Source: Penicillium oxalicum (taxonomy: Eukaryota; Ascomycota; Eurotiomycetes; Eurotiales; Aspergillaceae). From it: a DNA stretch of 64,000 nt. This document shows, piece by piece, positions 23,789-35,959 of this stretch; position 1 is the first letter of the stretch; each line of letters starts with the position of its first letter. The translations under genes and the position numbers were made by a program. Below the pieces are notes generated by a model, which saw nothing but the letters and a program-made list of their open reading frames with translations, was not told where the DNA came from and searched no databases. The stretch spans positions 2,914,001-2,978,000 of the forward strand of contig NC_064655.1 in NCBI RefSeq assembly GCF_001723175.1. The letters run 5' to 3'.

Positions 23789-25185
23789 GGCTAGGACGGG
23801 TTGAAGATTGACCACGGGTTAAGTGATATCGGGGGTGACATTGAAATGGAATAAAAATAAGTGGTCAAACCGACGAGGGTAGTCAGCCTGAATGCAAGAT
23901 GTTGAAGAGCCTTGAACGATCTAGGCTTCTTTGTCGAGTCAAAGCAAGCGATTGGGGGTTTCGAGGCTCAAGCGGTCCTCGATGTTCGGAAGGGTGCACG
24001 GGCCTGAGGCAGGATGAGTGTCATTGAGATCACCCGCCGGCGGAACGATCTGTCATTGGCTGAAATGCGCTTGAATGGATCTTTGAACACATGAGCGAGA
24101 CAGAATCACCAGTTCAAGACACGGGTGACCAGATGGGAGCACGTAATTCATGTTTGGGGTAAGGAGATGGCAGAGACTGGAGTCGGATCCATTGAAGCAC
24201 ATCCTGGGAAACCATGTCGAATGGCTAATTTGACAATGGAGTGGCTTCAGCGCTCTTGGACTCGAGATACTGCTGTCCGTTTTCTGCCAGGATCCCTGCA
24301 TGTATATTTCATCGGAACACCCCTCTACCGGTTGGAAGATCTCGAGTTGAACTTGACTATATAGGCTTCGCTCCCAAAAACTACGGGGCGCAGACTTCTA
24401 GGTAGGCGAGGGAACCACCTAATGTAAGGTAATTAAAGCCCTTTCATAAGACAAATGACCTTGATACCCATGGAATCGATTAGCATGTTATCCCATAAAC
24501 TCATAGTTAAAACAATCAATCTGTCAAGCATTCAGGTCCATTACATCCGTATGTCAAAGACAGAGTGAAACTGTCATAGTGTGCTTCACCTATAAAGGTT
24601 CTACAGTTAGGGCCCATTCATCTAAAATCCGAACCTAGCTCCATAATGTAAGTTGAAAACTACGTGAGTCTGAACGGTTTTTTGGGTCTGAATTCCGTTC
24701 TTGTGAATGAAGGTTTACTGTACACAGATGGTGGTACGTACCGCGATGCATTTCACGTGATACTAAGCTAAGTGGCAAACAAAGCAAACAATACCCCGAC
24801 CGATAGGCGATAACCGTATCGTCATTGAGGGGTCATCTTAGAGGTCTCGAGCTCTCATAGTGATTTGTTCCCAAATCGACTCCAAGACCGAAAAGCATAG
24901 GTATGTACCTTTATTCATACAAAGTCTGCAAATATACCTGCGTGGTGATACCAAAGCTCCCCAAAACGGTGGTCAGATCCACCAATCTATGAGTTGACTT
25001 TGCGCCCCATCCACCCCCGCTCGAAGGAAATAGGTTGCTTCGAGTCCACGAGTGGAATGCTCGGGCATGGGAACAAACAGAAGCCCGTGCCCGGAGTCGG
25101 GTTTTCTCCTCAATCGCATTGTTATCTTCACGACGTATATCTCGTTGAATATTGTATCTGACAGTGATCCATTGAACCAGTCACG
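23789..25185. other. Divergent region between Elongin A and tubulin cofactor A
   Basis: 1.4 kb, AT-richer in its right half. No coding region supported. Confidence 0.5.
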
Positions 25186-25695
25186 ATGCCTCCCCGATCC
25201 CAGCTTGAAATCAACACTGCTTCTGTTCTTCGCTTGGTGAAGGAAGAAGCTTCCTATCACCGCGAGGCGGTGCAGCAAGCAGAGCGAATTAAGAAACTTG
25301 AAAACGAAAAGAGTGAAGACGAGAACCGTGAATACCTGCTGCAGCAAGAGGTAAATACCACCGTGCCAATGAGCCGAATCTCAAGGCTCAAGACTCAAGG
25401 CTGTTTGCTAACTTTGCTTTCACGATAGCGGCGGGCTTTGGAGGAGACCGAGAAGGTCTTCCCATCTCTGAAGAAGAAGCTTCATGATATTGTGGCACAG
25501 CTTGAATCGCTCATTGTGAGTTTCTCCATGACGGCTGTCTTAGCGTCTTTCATGGGAATTTACTAAATTAACCCCCATTCTTGTCACCAATAGGCCGAGG
25601 AGGCTGCCAAGGGCTCTGAGAGCAACGTCGCTGAGATCACTGCCGCAAAGGAGGCCATCGCGCAGGCCAAGACGGCGGAGCGCGAAGTTTCTTAA
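25186..25695 (+). CDS. rbl2: Tubulin-specific chaperone A (tubulin cofactor A)
   Basis: Three exons, 25186-25350, 25429-25515 and 25594-25695, all phase 0, giving 117 residues. The sequence is almost entirely helical: LEINTASVLRLVKEEASYHR, then VQQAERIKKLENE, then REYLLQQE, then RRALEETEKVFPSLKKKL and AKTAEREVS. This matches the three-helix TBCA/Rbl2 family, which captures beta-tubulin folding intermediates in the cytosol. It converges on the THO7 gene with 174 nt between stop codons. Confidence 0.93.
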
Positions 25696-25869
25696 TTAGA
25701 ACACCGTGAACTAGACCTCGAGCAAAACGAAAAGTGACAATACCCAAAGACCGAGCCTTGAAACTCGACTCTTTCAATGCATGCTTAGATTTTCCAGATG
25801 AACGCCCCTGAACCGAGACCGCGTAACTCCCAGGTATCCAATATTGTACATACAAGCCGTGATGATAAC

Positions 25870-26942
25870 TCAGGAGGTATCCATTCTCTCATCCGGTAGT
25901 TCTTCTCCTTCCTCTAGTCCCTCTGAAACCTCTCCCGCATCCTCAGCGGTAACCTCTCCCTCGTCAGCCATATTGGTATCCTCTTGCCCTTCACCGCCCT
26001 TCTCTGTCTCCGCACTCACAGCCTGGCGCAGTGGAGAGGCGGCACCCGTGGCCCCGGAGGCTTTCTCGACCTGTAACCGACCGCCTTCGTCTTGGCTGTG
26101 CTGCGAAGGGGTCGCGTCATCTCCGTCCGGCACCGGACTGTTGGCAGCACTGGGCTTGCCTTTGGAAGTAGCATCGCCCTCGTCGGCATCCCCGCCTTCT
26201 TGCATCCCTTCCCGTCGCTCGACTTCTTCCTTCTCATCGCGGATCAAACGCCGAAGCTGCATGCCTTCATCGACGATTCGACCAAACTGTTCCCGGCGCT
26301 CCGCCCACGTTGTAGCATAATCTTTACTCTCCTTCTCGAGCTCCGTAATCTCACTCTGCAGCTTTTGCAAGTTCGCCTGCTGATCCTCGCGGGGTTTCAG
26401 TAAGCGATTGCTCGTGATCTTATCGGCCAGGTCATCGTAAGTTTTGCGCAGCGCAAGCAACCTTTGTGCTTCCTCAAGCTGCGATCGTAACTCGATTGTA
26501 TTTTGACGCACAGACTGCATCGTGTCCAGAATAGCCAGTTTCTCTGACGCATATCGTTGGCGCTCGGCCTCGTTACTGGTGAGGAGGAATTGAATGCGGG
26601 CAATGCTCCCTTCAAAAGCGGCAAAATCCAACGCGACGTCCTCGCGAAATGTCCTCCATTCTTCAATACGCTTTTGTCGCTTGGCGTCCGCGCCTGTGCT
26701 GGGGTCGATATCGGACTCGTCGGGAGGGGGCGTCAGTGGTAAAGACGAGTCGGAAATGAGTGATTCGGGATTCAGTAGTCGCTTGGCGATGCGCTTGAAA
26801 GGCTTTTCTTCAACGTTGAGGAGACGCGACTTGTGGAGGGCATCTGTGATGGACCAAATGTTAGATTGTGCAGATTGGTATGGTTTGGTGTGCATTCAAC
26901 CCGACCTTCCTCTGGCTGGCCCAAGAGCCCGTACGAGGCCAT
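25870..26942 (-). CDS. thoc7: THO complex subunit 7 (Tho7/Mft1-like)
   Basis: Two exons, 26906-26942 and 25870-26843, giving 336 residues. Exon 1 encodes only MASYGLLGQPEE plus one base; the donor is GTCGGG, weaker than usual, but the join gives EEDALHKSRLLNVEEKPFKR, characteristic of THOC7. A central coiled coil of about 150 residues follows (RIEEWRTF to REQFGRIVDEG). The acidic low-complexity tail is rich in Glu, Asp, Gly and Ala. The THO complex couples transcription to mRNA export and prevents R-loops in the nucleus. The 62-nt intron is easily overlooked. Confidence in the family is good; the tail is variable. Confidence 0.88.
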
Positions 26943-27637
26943 TTGGGGGGCAGAGATGGCGATGAAATGACAATAGCCTTGGAAGAAACAACGAGCGGGT
27001 TCGGTTCAAGCTTCCAAAGCAAAGCACGCGGTCGCCGTGAGTGAGTGAGGTGAGGGGAAGAATAAGGAACAAGTGAAGCTAAGCGGTCTGGCCAAACGAG
27101 TCTCCCTCTGACGAACGATTGAATGGCATTTCTGCGGAACGGCATCGACTTTCCATTTCCAGACTAGGCTTAGGTCAGCGCCGCTTTTCGCTCCGGGGCC
27201 AGCTGCGATGTTGGCATAAGCACGCCTGGTGCGTGTGCTGATTGCTCTCGGATTGCTCCCAGAGCACTCCGGACCTCATCAGATGCAATTTCTGATTGCT
27301 CCCAGATTCGTCACTGACCGCCCAGAGCAGTGATCCAATTTAGATCCGTTTAAACTGTCGCGCCAGGGTTCCAAATTTGGGAAATAGACATTAAGGCATT
27401 CCGTTGCTAATCCTCCTTTCACAGCAGCTGTCAACACCACTCAGTGGCCGGCTGGGCCAGCTGCGCAAAAGCACCTGCCCATCGACCCTCTGATCTCCTA
27501 TTGAGCTCTTGAGGAGAAGGGACATGGCCAAATTGAAAAACTTAGAACACGTACATATTCTTCCGAGATTTGACTCCCAAGCCAACCGTGTTGAGCTATG
27601 TAGTTTTGAGATGGATCTGCCAAAGGCGGTCCACCAG
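26943..27637. other. THO7 promoter and 3' flank of the APH-like gene
   Basis: About 0.7 kb. It contains a repeated GATTGCTCCCAGA motif (27240-27306). Confidence 0.5.
27240..27306 (+). repeat. Repeated promoter motif GATTGCTCCCAGA
   Basis: Two perfect 13-nt copies (27251-27263 and 27294-27306) and a related copy (GATTGCTCTCGG, from 27240), about 300-365 nt upstream of the THO7 start. This could be a clustered protein-binding site; function is inferred. Confidence 0.5.
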
Positions 27638-28916
27638 CTATCGCACGGGAAATTTCAACGGAGAGATACTCTCTGGAAGATAGAGGTACCAGTCGTCTTC
27701 ATCAACTAGACTCAGAGTGCGTGTCAGGACAGTGCATTCATAGTAAAAGGGATAGAAGCCACTATCTTCCCAGTCGATAATCCCAGTCACAACGTATTGG
27801 CCGCCGGAATCGAGATCCTTTTTCACTATTATATTGCTAGTTCTGACATCACCATGTGTGAACACCGATCCGCGCGTCAATGTCGAAGTGTCGTGCTCTA
27901 GAAAAGAACGAAGGAGACGAACATAGGTAGTGCTGCCATGGTGACGAGCTGAAAATTGGAGATCGTGGAATTCTTTTGCCGTCGTATGGATACCTTTGAA
28001 TGAAGCGCATTCATCAACGCGAAGCTCTCTAACTCCCTCTCCGCAGATTCCACCAAGCAGGCTACCGTTGTCTTGTTGGAGTGTTCGCAAACGTAAGAAG
28101 ATATCGTCCAGCTGGCGTTGTATCGAGAGTTTCTTCTCGTGTAGTAGGCTAGGCCACGCTTGGGCCAAGGTAGTGCCCTGGATGTACGACATGAATATAA
28201 CGCGGAAAGGCCCATATGCCACTAACCCATGGGGCAGGAATATCGGGCGGCTGATCCATAAGGTATCGCATGCTCGTGTACTCCGTGTAATTGTCGTTTT
28301 CAGTCACAACTTTTGCGATAATATTTTCATCACACTTAACTACCACACCTCTGACAGGGCTCTCCCAGAGCTTCTTTGAGGCCCAAAGTAGTCTTTTTAG
28401 GGGCAACGTAAGCGAACATTCAACAGTAGTCGTCTCATCTGCTGGCCCTGAAAATTGAGCAAGCAAAGTGGTCACCTCTTTGGACAATGGATAGACCACT
28501 ATAGCATTCTCCGCCTGGTCGAGTCGAGTCCTGAACTCAGGGGGCGAATCTTCGAGGTGCTCCTGTTCTCTGTCACTTTTTGGTCCTGCCGCCATTTCGA
28601 TTCTACGAGAATAGATTTTTGGGAACACTGATAGCAGGTTGACTTCCGGTTCGTGTGTCAGAGTATCTTGGAGGTTCTCCATAAGCCGAAGGTTGATCTT
28701 CGCAGGATAGGACAGTTGACCATATTGAGCGTTTCGGTGCTCATGAACATAAAAGTCAGGAAACATAGATATCAGGTCTATTGCAGGGTCTTCCTGCAAC
28801 GCAACCTGAAACTCAAGCATGAGCTGTTTGTTCCACTGTGCGGCCTCCGCGTTTGGTAGAGATTTTGACAACATGGCGATGCCCATGATAGTTGATGGCA
28901 TGTAGGTTGACGCCAA
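27638..28916 (-). pseudogene. APH-type phosphotransferase/kinase-like gene with one frame break
   Basis: A ~425-residue coding frame runs from 28916 to 27638 but changes frame near 28231-28234. The upstream part ends NYTEYTSMRYLMDQPPDIPA. After the break the other frame continues HGLVAYGPFRVIFMSYIQG and TTLAQAWPSL, as expected for the fungal APH family. Kinase motifs are intact: catalytic loop VFTHGDVRTSNIIV and metal-binding GIIDWEDSGFYP. Dropping one C from the CCCC run (GGGG on +) rejoins the frames, so the break is either a real one-base insertion or a sequence error. A 49-nt GT-AG interval (28178-28226) also restores frame but would delete a conserved segment. The N-terminal ~90 residues contain an internal repeat. 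Fungal APH-like proteins have mostly unknown substrates. The true start is uncertain. Confidence 0.75.
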
Positions 28917-30579
28917 GGGACTGTCCGTTTACCAAAAGGAAACGGCGATGGTAACGCCAGTGGACATGATGTGTCCTGGATACTCAGCTGATTGTAAGTT
29001 TCATAGGTCACGCAGATTTTGGTGGCCTGAGGTAGCGGTTATTAGATCTCTTAGTCACCGCCCAAAACTTCCACCAAGTGGCTACCTAACGTGACTGGTA
29101 AGCTCTTTGTTTAGCCAACCGAGGGCGCCGATGTATGTTTGGCCTGCCCTCCCTCCGCATATTCATTGAACGAAACAAGGCAACAAGTCATCATCAATTA
29201 AGGCCTATCGACTACGACACCGACTCGCACGTACTCACGCCAAACTAGTAGATGAATCCCACTGGACTATTTAAAGATGAGTGAAATCAATTTGTTTCCT
29301 CTTCATGCGGTGCTTGATCAGGTCGCCCCATCTGAACTGGCCAGGCTCTGGTCGTCATCCTTCGAGCCCCCGTATGAGACTAGGAGCAAAGCGTACCTCT
29401 TAGCTAATTGAAACGCAGTCAATGCTTTCAATACTCAAATGCCAAGTCCTTGAAGACTTATTTTTGCTCGTCCAAAATAGTAAATCATTGCTTTGCTGTA
29501 TTCTACATTAAGCTATCCAGCGTTTTTCTTATTCTTTGATAGAGTCATTACCAACTAAGTTTTCCATTCCCAGATGAGTTAAAAATGCCCTGGAGGTCAT
29601 TTGTGCCCTCTTGTGACTGTCGGATTTGCGGATTGAACCGTGTTATTGCGTTGTATTCCGCCCTAGAAGCTCACAAATAACATTGCAGTGCACTTCACCA
29701 CGCCGTATTTTTGCCGCATCTTTTAATGATGGTCAACAATGGAAGTTTGCTCTAAGAGTGGGAAGCCAGTAATTGTGAAGTTGGTCGAAGCGGCCAAGCG
29801 GTTCGTCCGTTGTCTTGCCGAGTGCTAGGCGTTCCTGTCGTGTTATGTGGCAGGCACTGCGATGAATACAACTAGCCTCATTTCCGTAGGTCTGATCTCC
29901 GTTGCGTTTGTCTCGCAATGAGAGATTTGCCATCAACCACCGCGGGACAGAGTTCTGTGCATCTCGTCTATACTCCGTCTTTACTATCACTTCCTCGAGT
30001 CCACAAGCATCGGTGATCCGATCGGAGGTCCGACAAACCAGACCCACACAAAATGCCAATCACAGCGCGAGCCCTATGGAATTTGGCGCAACAACCCGTC
30101 AGATCGGCGTACACCGAAAGCGGATCGAGGCAAAATTTGTTCAGGCGTCTGCGACCTTGGAAATATCGATGGGTTTCTTGACCAAACGCTATCGGAGTGG
30201 CATCCGACGGCGACTCAATGTGCAGCAGCTGGATGTATCCTATTTGACAATGTCTATCCGACCTGTCGGTGAGCCGAATAAGTGAAAAGAAGCTGTAAGT
30301 CCAATTTGTTCTTAAGTAATGTTTCTCAATCTCCATGTGCAACATCTTCTCACCTTCTCGATCCCTAGAGCCCAGCTCTTTTCCAAGGGCACTCATTTCC
30401 TTTGATCGTCGCATTATAAAGTGTCTGATTCGGTCAGGATCTGCAGAAGTGTTTCACATATAAAGTGACCGATCAATATAATTGTCGACCTTAGCAAACC
30501 CCCGGGACTGGCTGGAATACTAGGCAGCTTTGATCAGACATACTACAATCGTCTTGGGACCCCCCGACAAAAGCGAGCT
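28917..30579. other. Intergenic, divergent promoters
   Basis: 1.66 kb between the APH-like gene and the MFS exporter. Short open frames without recognisable domains. TATAAAG lies at 30459-30465. Confidence 0.45.
30459..30465 (+). promoter_or_regulatory. TATA-like box upstream of the MFS exporter
   Basis: TATAAAG 115-121 nt before the start codon at 30580. Position is plausible; function is inferred. Confidence 0.4.
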
Positions 30580-32417
30580 ATGAACCGGCAACGGGAGGCT
30601 GAAAAGGCCCTGCATGACCAGACCAATATCCTTCCCTTTGGCCAGTTGATGGTTGTCTTCACTGGCCTGGCAACGTCACTTGTGATTACATTCGTGGAGC
30701 AGAATGGCATCAGTGTCACCTTGCCAACGATTGCACGCGACTTGGGAGCTCAGAATACGATTTCCTGGGCCGGGACTTCTTCGCTCATAGCCAACACCAT
30801 GTTCACTGTGCTCTATGGACGACTTTCAGACATTTTTGGCCGCAAAGTGGTCTATCTGTCTGCATTGGTCTTACTTTGCGTCGCAGATCTACTTTGTGGC
30901 TTATCGCAGAACCCGGCCATGTTCTACGTGTTTCGTGGCTTTGCTGGTATCGCTGGTGGAGGAGTCACCTCGTTGACGATGATCATCGTCTCTGATGTAG
31001 TCACCCTGGAACAGAGAGGCAAATATCAAGGTATTTTGGGGGCATCTCTTGGCGTGGGGAACGTCGTTGGGCCTTTCATTGCAGCGGCCTTTATCATGCG
31101 TTCCACCTGGCGTGGCTTCTTTTGGATGGTATCTCCTCTGGCTGCACTTTCGGCTGTCGTGGGCTACTTTCTCATCCCCGACAATGCGCACAAAGAGGGT
31201 CTACGCAAGAATTTGGGTCGCATCGACTGGTATGGACTGTTGGCGTCGTCAATTGGGATCATATTCCTTTTGATACCCATCTCTGGCGGCGGGTCATACT
31301 TCCCCTGGGACTCGCCTATGGTAATTAGCATGCTGGTGATTGGAGGCCTCTCTTTCATCGCATTTGGCTTTGTAGAATGGAAAGTCGCCGCTTTACCTAT
31401 GCTTCCCAGTGAGTGTACCTTCTGCCGCGCTTTTGAATACGACTTTTTACTAACCTGCAAAAGTTCAATTCTTAAAAAATAGAGTGATTACCGTTCTCCT
31501 TTTTCAAAGCTTTCTTCTTGGGGCTGTTTACCAATCCAGCCTGTACTATTTGCCCCTCTATTACCAAAATGCGCGTGGCTGGTCCCCCATCGTCTCTGCG
31601 GCGTTGACAGCGCCCATGGTCGCCTGCCAGTCAACAGCGTCTATCTGTTCTGGTCAATATATTTCTCGTGTCAAAAGATACGGTGAAGTCATTTGGGCTG
31701 GCTTTGGCATATGGACCCTGTAAGTATCACCCCACGATAATGAAGTATTTTGTTGCTCTATGCAAAGTTGTGGAACCAGATTGCTGATCTCCCTCAAGAG
31801 GCGCAGGTCTGATGCTGCTTTTCGACCAATCTACGCATCCTGCTGTCATAGCTGTCTCTGTCGGGATCTCCGGTATTGGCGTGGGATTCACCTTTCAGCC
31901 CACCTTGGTCGCTCTGCAAGCCCACTGCACCAAGTCTCAGCGTGCAGTGTCCATCTCGAATCGGAACTTTTTCCGGTGCATGGGAGGCGCCTGTGGTCTC
32001 GCCATCTCGGCTGCCATCTTACAAGCAGTCTTACGAAGAAGCCTCCCAGCCGATTTCTCTTATTTGGCACATTCAACATACTCTATTCCAGCGCGAGACA
32101 CGCTGACAGACTCTCAATGGGCCTCAGTCCAGCTTGCATATGCCAAGGCTTCTCATGCAGTCTTCATTCTGCAGGTTCCGTTGATTGGGGTGTGTTTCCT
32201 TGCTTGCATCTTCATTCGCGATAGAGGTCTGGAACGACCCAAGGAGCCTGAAGAGATCGACGCAGAAAAGAGAAAAGCTGAGCAACCCGCCAGAGATGTC
32301 GAAGCTCACTCGTCCGAAGGATCTGGGGGAGATATCAAGAACGAGGGCAATGATGACCCGAGAGGGCATTCGACGGGGAGCAAGCCGCCGACCGCACCTA
32401 CAGTAAGCCCCTCATGA
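30580..32417 (+). CDS. MFS multidrug-type exporter (DHA2-like)
   Basis: Three exons, 30580-31408, 31464-31719 and 31799-32417, giving 567 residues. Introns have GTGAGT and GTAAGT donors. The motif GRLSDIFGRKVVYL between helices 2 and 3 is the MFS signature, and PFIAAAFIMRSTWRGFFWM fits the drug:H+ antiporter subfamily. About 14 hydrophobic segments are visible, which points to the 14-helix DHA2 group. The C-terminal ~70 residues are hydrophilic and rich in Glu, Lys, Ser and Pro, and are probably cytosolic. The likely role is export of a metabolite or toxicant from the cell; the substrate is unknown. A Zn(II)2Cys6 regulator follows 628 nt downstream on the same strand. Confidence 0.92.
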
Positions 32418-33045
32418 TGTTTGGGGATTTTCTGGGAAGTTCAGCTTTCAGTCAACACAATAGACTAGAGCATGGTCATTTCTGCATTTTCTTCAACGCT
32501 TCACACACCTTTTCATCTCGCGCCTTACAGTACTGGAGCATGGAACGTTGATTTTCCCCTTTCATATGTAGTCTCTGCACTAGAGAATTTTGGTCATGGG
32601 AAGTATTTTGAAAAGTTATAGGCATGGATTTTTATTGGAGATTCCATCGCAGATGTCGACGGGCCCAATATCGCACAGAGATAGTGGAGCTGCACAGGTG
32701 ACGCTAAATTCAACGATCTTAGTTTGTAATTCAAGAGAGTGACAGGACGAGGATAAACATCACCTGCACAGAAGGTATCCTCCGGAGACAAAGAGACAAG
32801 ACATTGCCACCAAAAGAGAGCTGGTTGAGGCCGCAACCTGGTGTACGCTCGAAGGCCAGCCCGTCATCGGGATGGCTGACATCCGACAAGCCCGTTTCTT
32901 CTCCACCGGCCCAGTCTCATCTCTCTGTCCAACACCAACAACTCAGTGAAGGTTCTGTTGTACAGGCTCAGCTGCCAGATTTGATTGAGAATGAACTGAT
33001 CTAGACCCTGATGCTGCAAGGCTCAAGGCTAGGGAATGCTTCCCA
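32418..33045. other. Intergenic between exporter and regulator
   Basis: About 0.63 kb. An open frame at 32804-33004 (+) could be an upstream exon or leader of the regulator, but no splice join is convincing. Confidence 0.4.
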
Positions 33046-35474
33046 ATGCATGCCGCTCGTCGCACCCCCGAATTATCGAGGGAGACCAGCCCCGCGTCGC
33101 TTAAGTATAATCCTCGCAAACGCGGCAGGACAGCATGCACTCGGTGCAAGACTCGAAAACAAAAGGTCCGAAGAATTCTTTGATATCTTGAACCCAGAAG
33201 CCGGGAATTTGAAAATTCAAGCTCATTTCACGGGGTCTCCAGTGCGACAATGAATACCCCAGCTGTTCCAATTGCCAAAAGGCAGGAGTCACGTGCGACA
33301 AGCTGAGCGTGCGAGACGACGCAGACCGTCAAGATGAGTAAGCCAACAGATCATATTAAAGACCTGGGTATATCTGACAGACAAAATGTGATAATAATTT
33401 GGGATTGTAGATACACCCGGGCTCTGGAACAGAGAATCGCATTGTTGGAGAAACAGCTGCAAGAGAATTCGCAGTCACGACCCAGTCGCAACCATGTCAG
33501 AACCGACGACACGCCCATCAACGTCATGCAGCCGGGGAGGCCTTCTCGCGACGGTCCAACAAACAACCAAGTCAACCCAGCAGCTGTTGCTGGCCTTGAA
33601 AATAACCCAGTGGGTGAAATTGTAGGTTTGCTGGCACTCAGCTCATCCGAGGCGCCCGCCTATGTCGGTTCAAGCTCTGGCCTCGCCCTGGCCGCAAACC
33701 TGGGCGAAATGGTCCAAACCAGCGTGTGGAACCAATTCATCTCAAATGTTCAATCACAGCGGCAAACCCCTGGAGAATTCAGCGGGAACGCCCAGGGCAA
33801 TTTGAGCTCGCGTCCAGGGCCACCCCAGTCCGGGGCTGGCCTGGGGGCCAGTTGCACTGATCGCACGAACATGGACCCCCCAAACGACGAGATGGGGTTA
33901 AAACTTCTCGAGACATATTTCAGGCGGCTTCATCTGAGATACCCGTTTCTGGATCGGAGCCAGATATGGAGCAGCCACGAAGATCGATGGCGACTCGCGA
34001 AGATCAAGCGCGAAGATCTCACTCAGTCTGATCGAGCTGCCATCTTTAAATTGAACATGGTTTACGCGATCGGTGCAACAATGCTTCAATTGACTGAAAA
34101 ATACGCATATACCGCGCCCGAGGTGTGTCCATAGTCCATGCCCGGCTGGTCGAGGGAGATGCGTTATAGGGAAAAGCGGGGGGCTCACATACCCTTTAGA
34201 AATTTTATGCTGCTGCTCTTCAGCATGCCCCCTCAATGTGTGAGGCGCGTTCTATCGAGAACATTGAAGCAATGGTTCTCCTTGTGATTTATCATTTGCG
34301 CACCGCGTCGAGCCACGGGATGTGGTATATGATTGGCCTCGCAATGCGAACAGCCATCGATCTAGGCCTGCACCGAAAAGCGAACGAGGCAAACATGGAC
34401 CTATATACCGCCCAATTACGTCGGAGACTCTTCTGGGTCATCTATTATCTCGAAAGAGTCGTGGCAATGTCCCTGGGTCGCCCGTTCAGCATTTCGGATC
34501 GACACATTGATCTCGATCTTCCATTGGACGTAGACGACGATATACGCGACCCAGAACTCCTCGCAGCTCCCATTGACCCTAATAAATCGAGCAGCCTGAC
34601 CTTTGGCATCTATCTGGTCAAACTCCGCCGTATCGACTCGCGTATTCAACATAAGATTTACCGTGCCGATCGACCTTTACCCTCGCTGCGGCCGAAAATG
34701 GACCATTTGTATCGAGAGCTCGAACAGTGGAAAGAGTCAGCGGCTCAACGATTCAGTGGCGCTGATCTCGAATACCCCATGCTGCACTATAACCGGGCTG
34801 TGCGCTTCCTGATTCAGCCATTTCTCCCTCTTCTTCCGATCACAGACCCATACTATCATATTTGCATCCGAGCCGCGGGCGAAATCTGTCAATCACACAA
34901 GCGTCTTCACCAAACGCTTGAATATGGCCATTCTTTTCTCGCGGTACAGACGGTCTTCATGGCTGGTATCACTCTCCTCTATGCGCTTTGGACACATACG
35001 GACCAGGTGTGGTCTGTTCGCATGAGCAACGACATTCGAGCATGTTCGACCGTCCTCTTCGTCATGAGCGAGAGAGCTGCTTGGGTGAAAAGATTCCGAG
35101 ACGCATTCGAATTGTTGGTCAATGCGGCCATGGAGAAACTTCAAGGTGATGAGACGGCACGAAATGCAGGAATGGCTGAGCTTATGGCCGCTCAGCAAGG
35201 AACCTCGAAACCCGGCGTGGGAAACGCATCCAGTTGGGGAAGCTATCCGGTACGAATGCCTCCTGCAGGACTCGAATCGACAGTGTCCACATCCATGTAT
35301 TCTACAGATCCGGTGGACGAAAATGAGCATGCGGTGAGAGTGGCCATGCAATTGGCGCCGTGGATTGATCAGCATCAAAGTGACCCGTTGTGGATGCCCG
35401 ACTTTGAAACTCTCGAGTCGTTGTCCGGAGGGTATTGGACAGGGGCAGACTTGAACTTTTTTGACACCTTATGA
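33046..35474 (+). CDS. Zn(II)2Cys6 transcription factor with fungal-specific domain
   Basis: Four exons, 33046-33165, 33243-33337, 33411-34122 and 34224-35474, giving 725 residues. The zinc cluster is split by intron 1: CTRCKTRKQK in exon 1 and CDNEYPSCSNCQKAGVTC in exon 2, with normal C-x2-C-x6-C-x6-C-x2-C-x6-C spacing. Intron 1 uses the weak donor GTCCGA, yet only this join completes the cluster. A leucine-rich coiled coil follows (YTRALEQRIALLEKQLQEN). The large fungal-specific regulatory domain includes FRRLHLRYPFLDRSQIW, then IEAMVLLVIYHLRTASSH and MRTAIDLGLHR. The first in-frame Met after a stop is at 33046. It probably acts in the nucleus, and its position suggests control of the exporter just upstream (inference). 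Confidence 0.9.
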
Positions 35475-35959
35475 GGATCTCTAAAAGGAATAACCGACGA
35501 TTATCAACGTGTACTTGATTCTGACCCTTGAAAGAGCAACTCATGGTATCTTGCGTAAACAATCGTATTGATACTTTTCTTCTAGATCAGTTACGATGGG
35601 CCGAGAAACCGAGGAATTCCATTGCTGATTTCCTGCCAATTGGGAATGTCTGCGACAGCTCTTTTTTTCCTCTCGAGACGGCTAGCTTAAATCCATGATA
35701 ATTGCGAAGAATTACATCTTGCAGAGTCCAGAAAATTTTTCAACAAAAACACAACCCAACACTGAAAAAAGAAGTAATTCTTGAAACGACAATGAATGCG
35801 CCAATGACCTTTCGCTGACAAGGCCTGAACGGACTGAAGCGCAAAAAACGAATTGAAGTAGTCAGCACATGTTAAAAAAGACACAAAATCAATACGCAAA
35901 CAGGTATAGGGGTGGACGCCCATATTAATAGAAATTTCGAGCATTGACACTACGTTGGT
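35475..35959. other. Convergent 3' region
   Basis: 485 nt containing the 3' flanks of the regulator and of the FET4-like gene; nothing else seen. Confidence 0.5.

Noticed and set aside
25844..26320. Ser/Pro-rich open frame on the plus strand
   Set aside because: Antisense of the acidic THO7 tail; composition is explained by complementing Glu/Asp codons.
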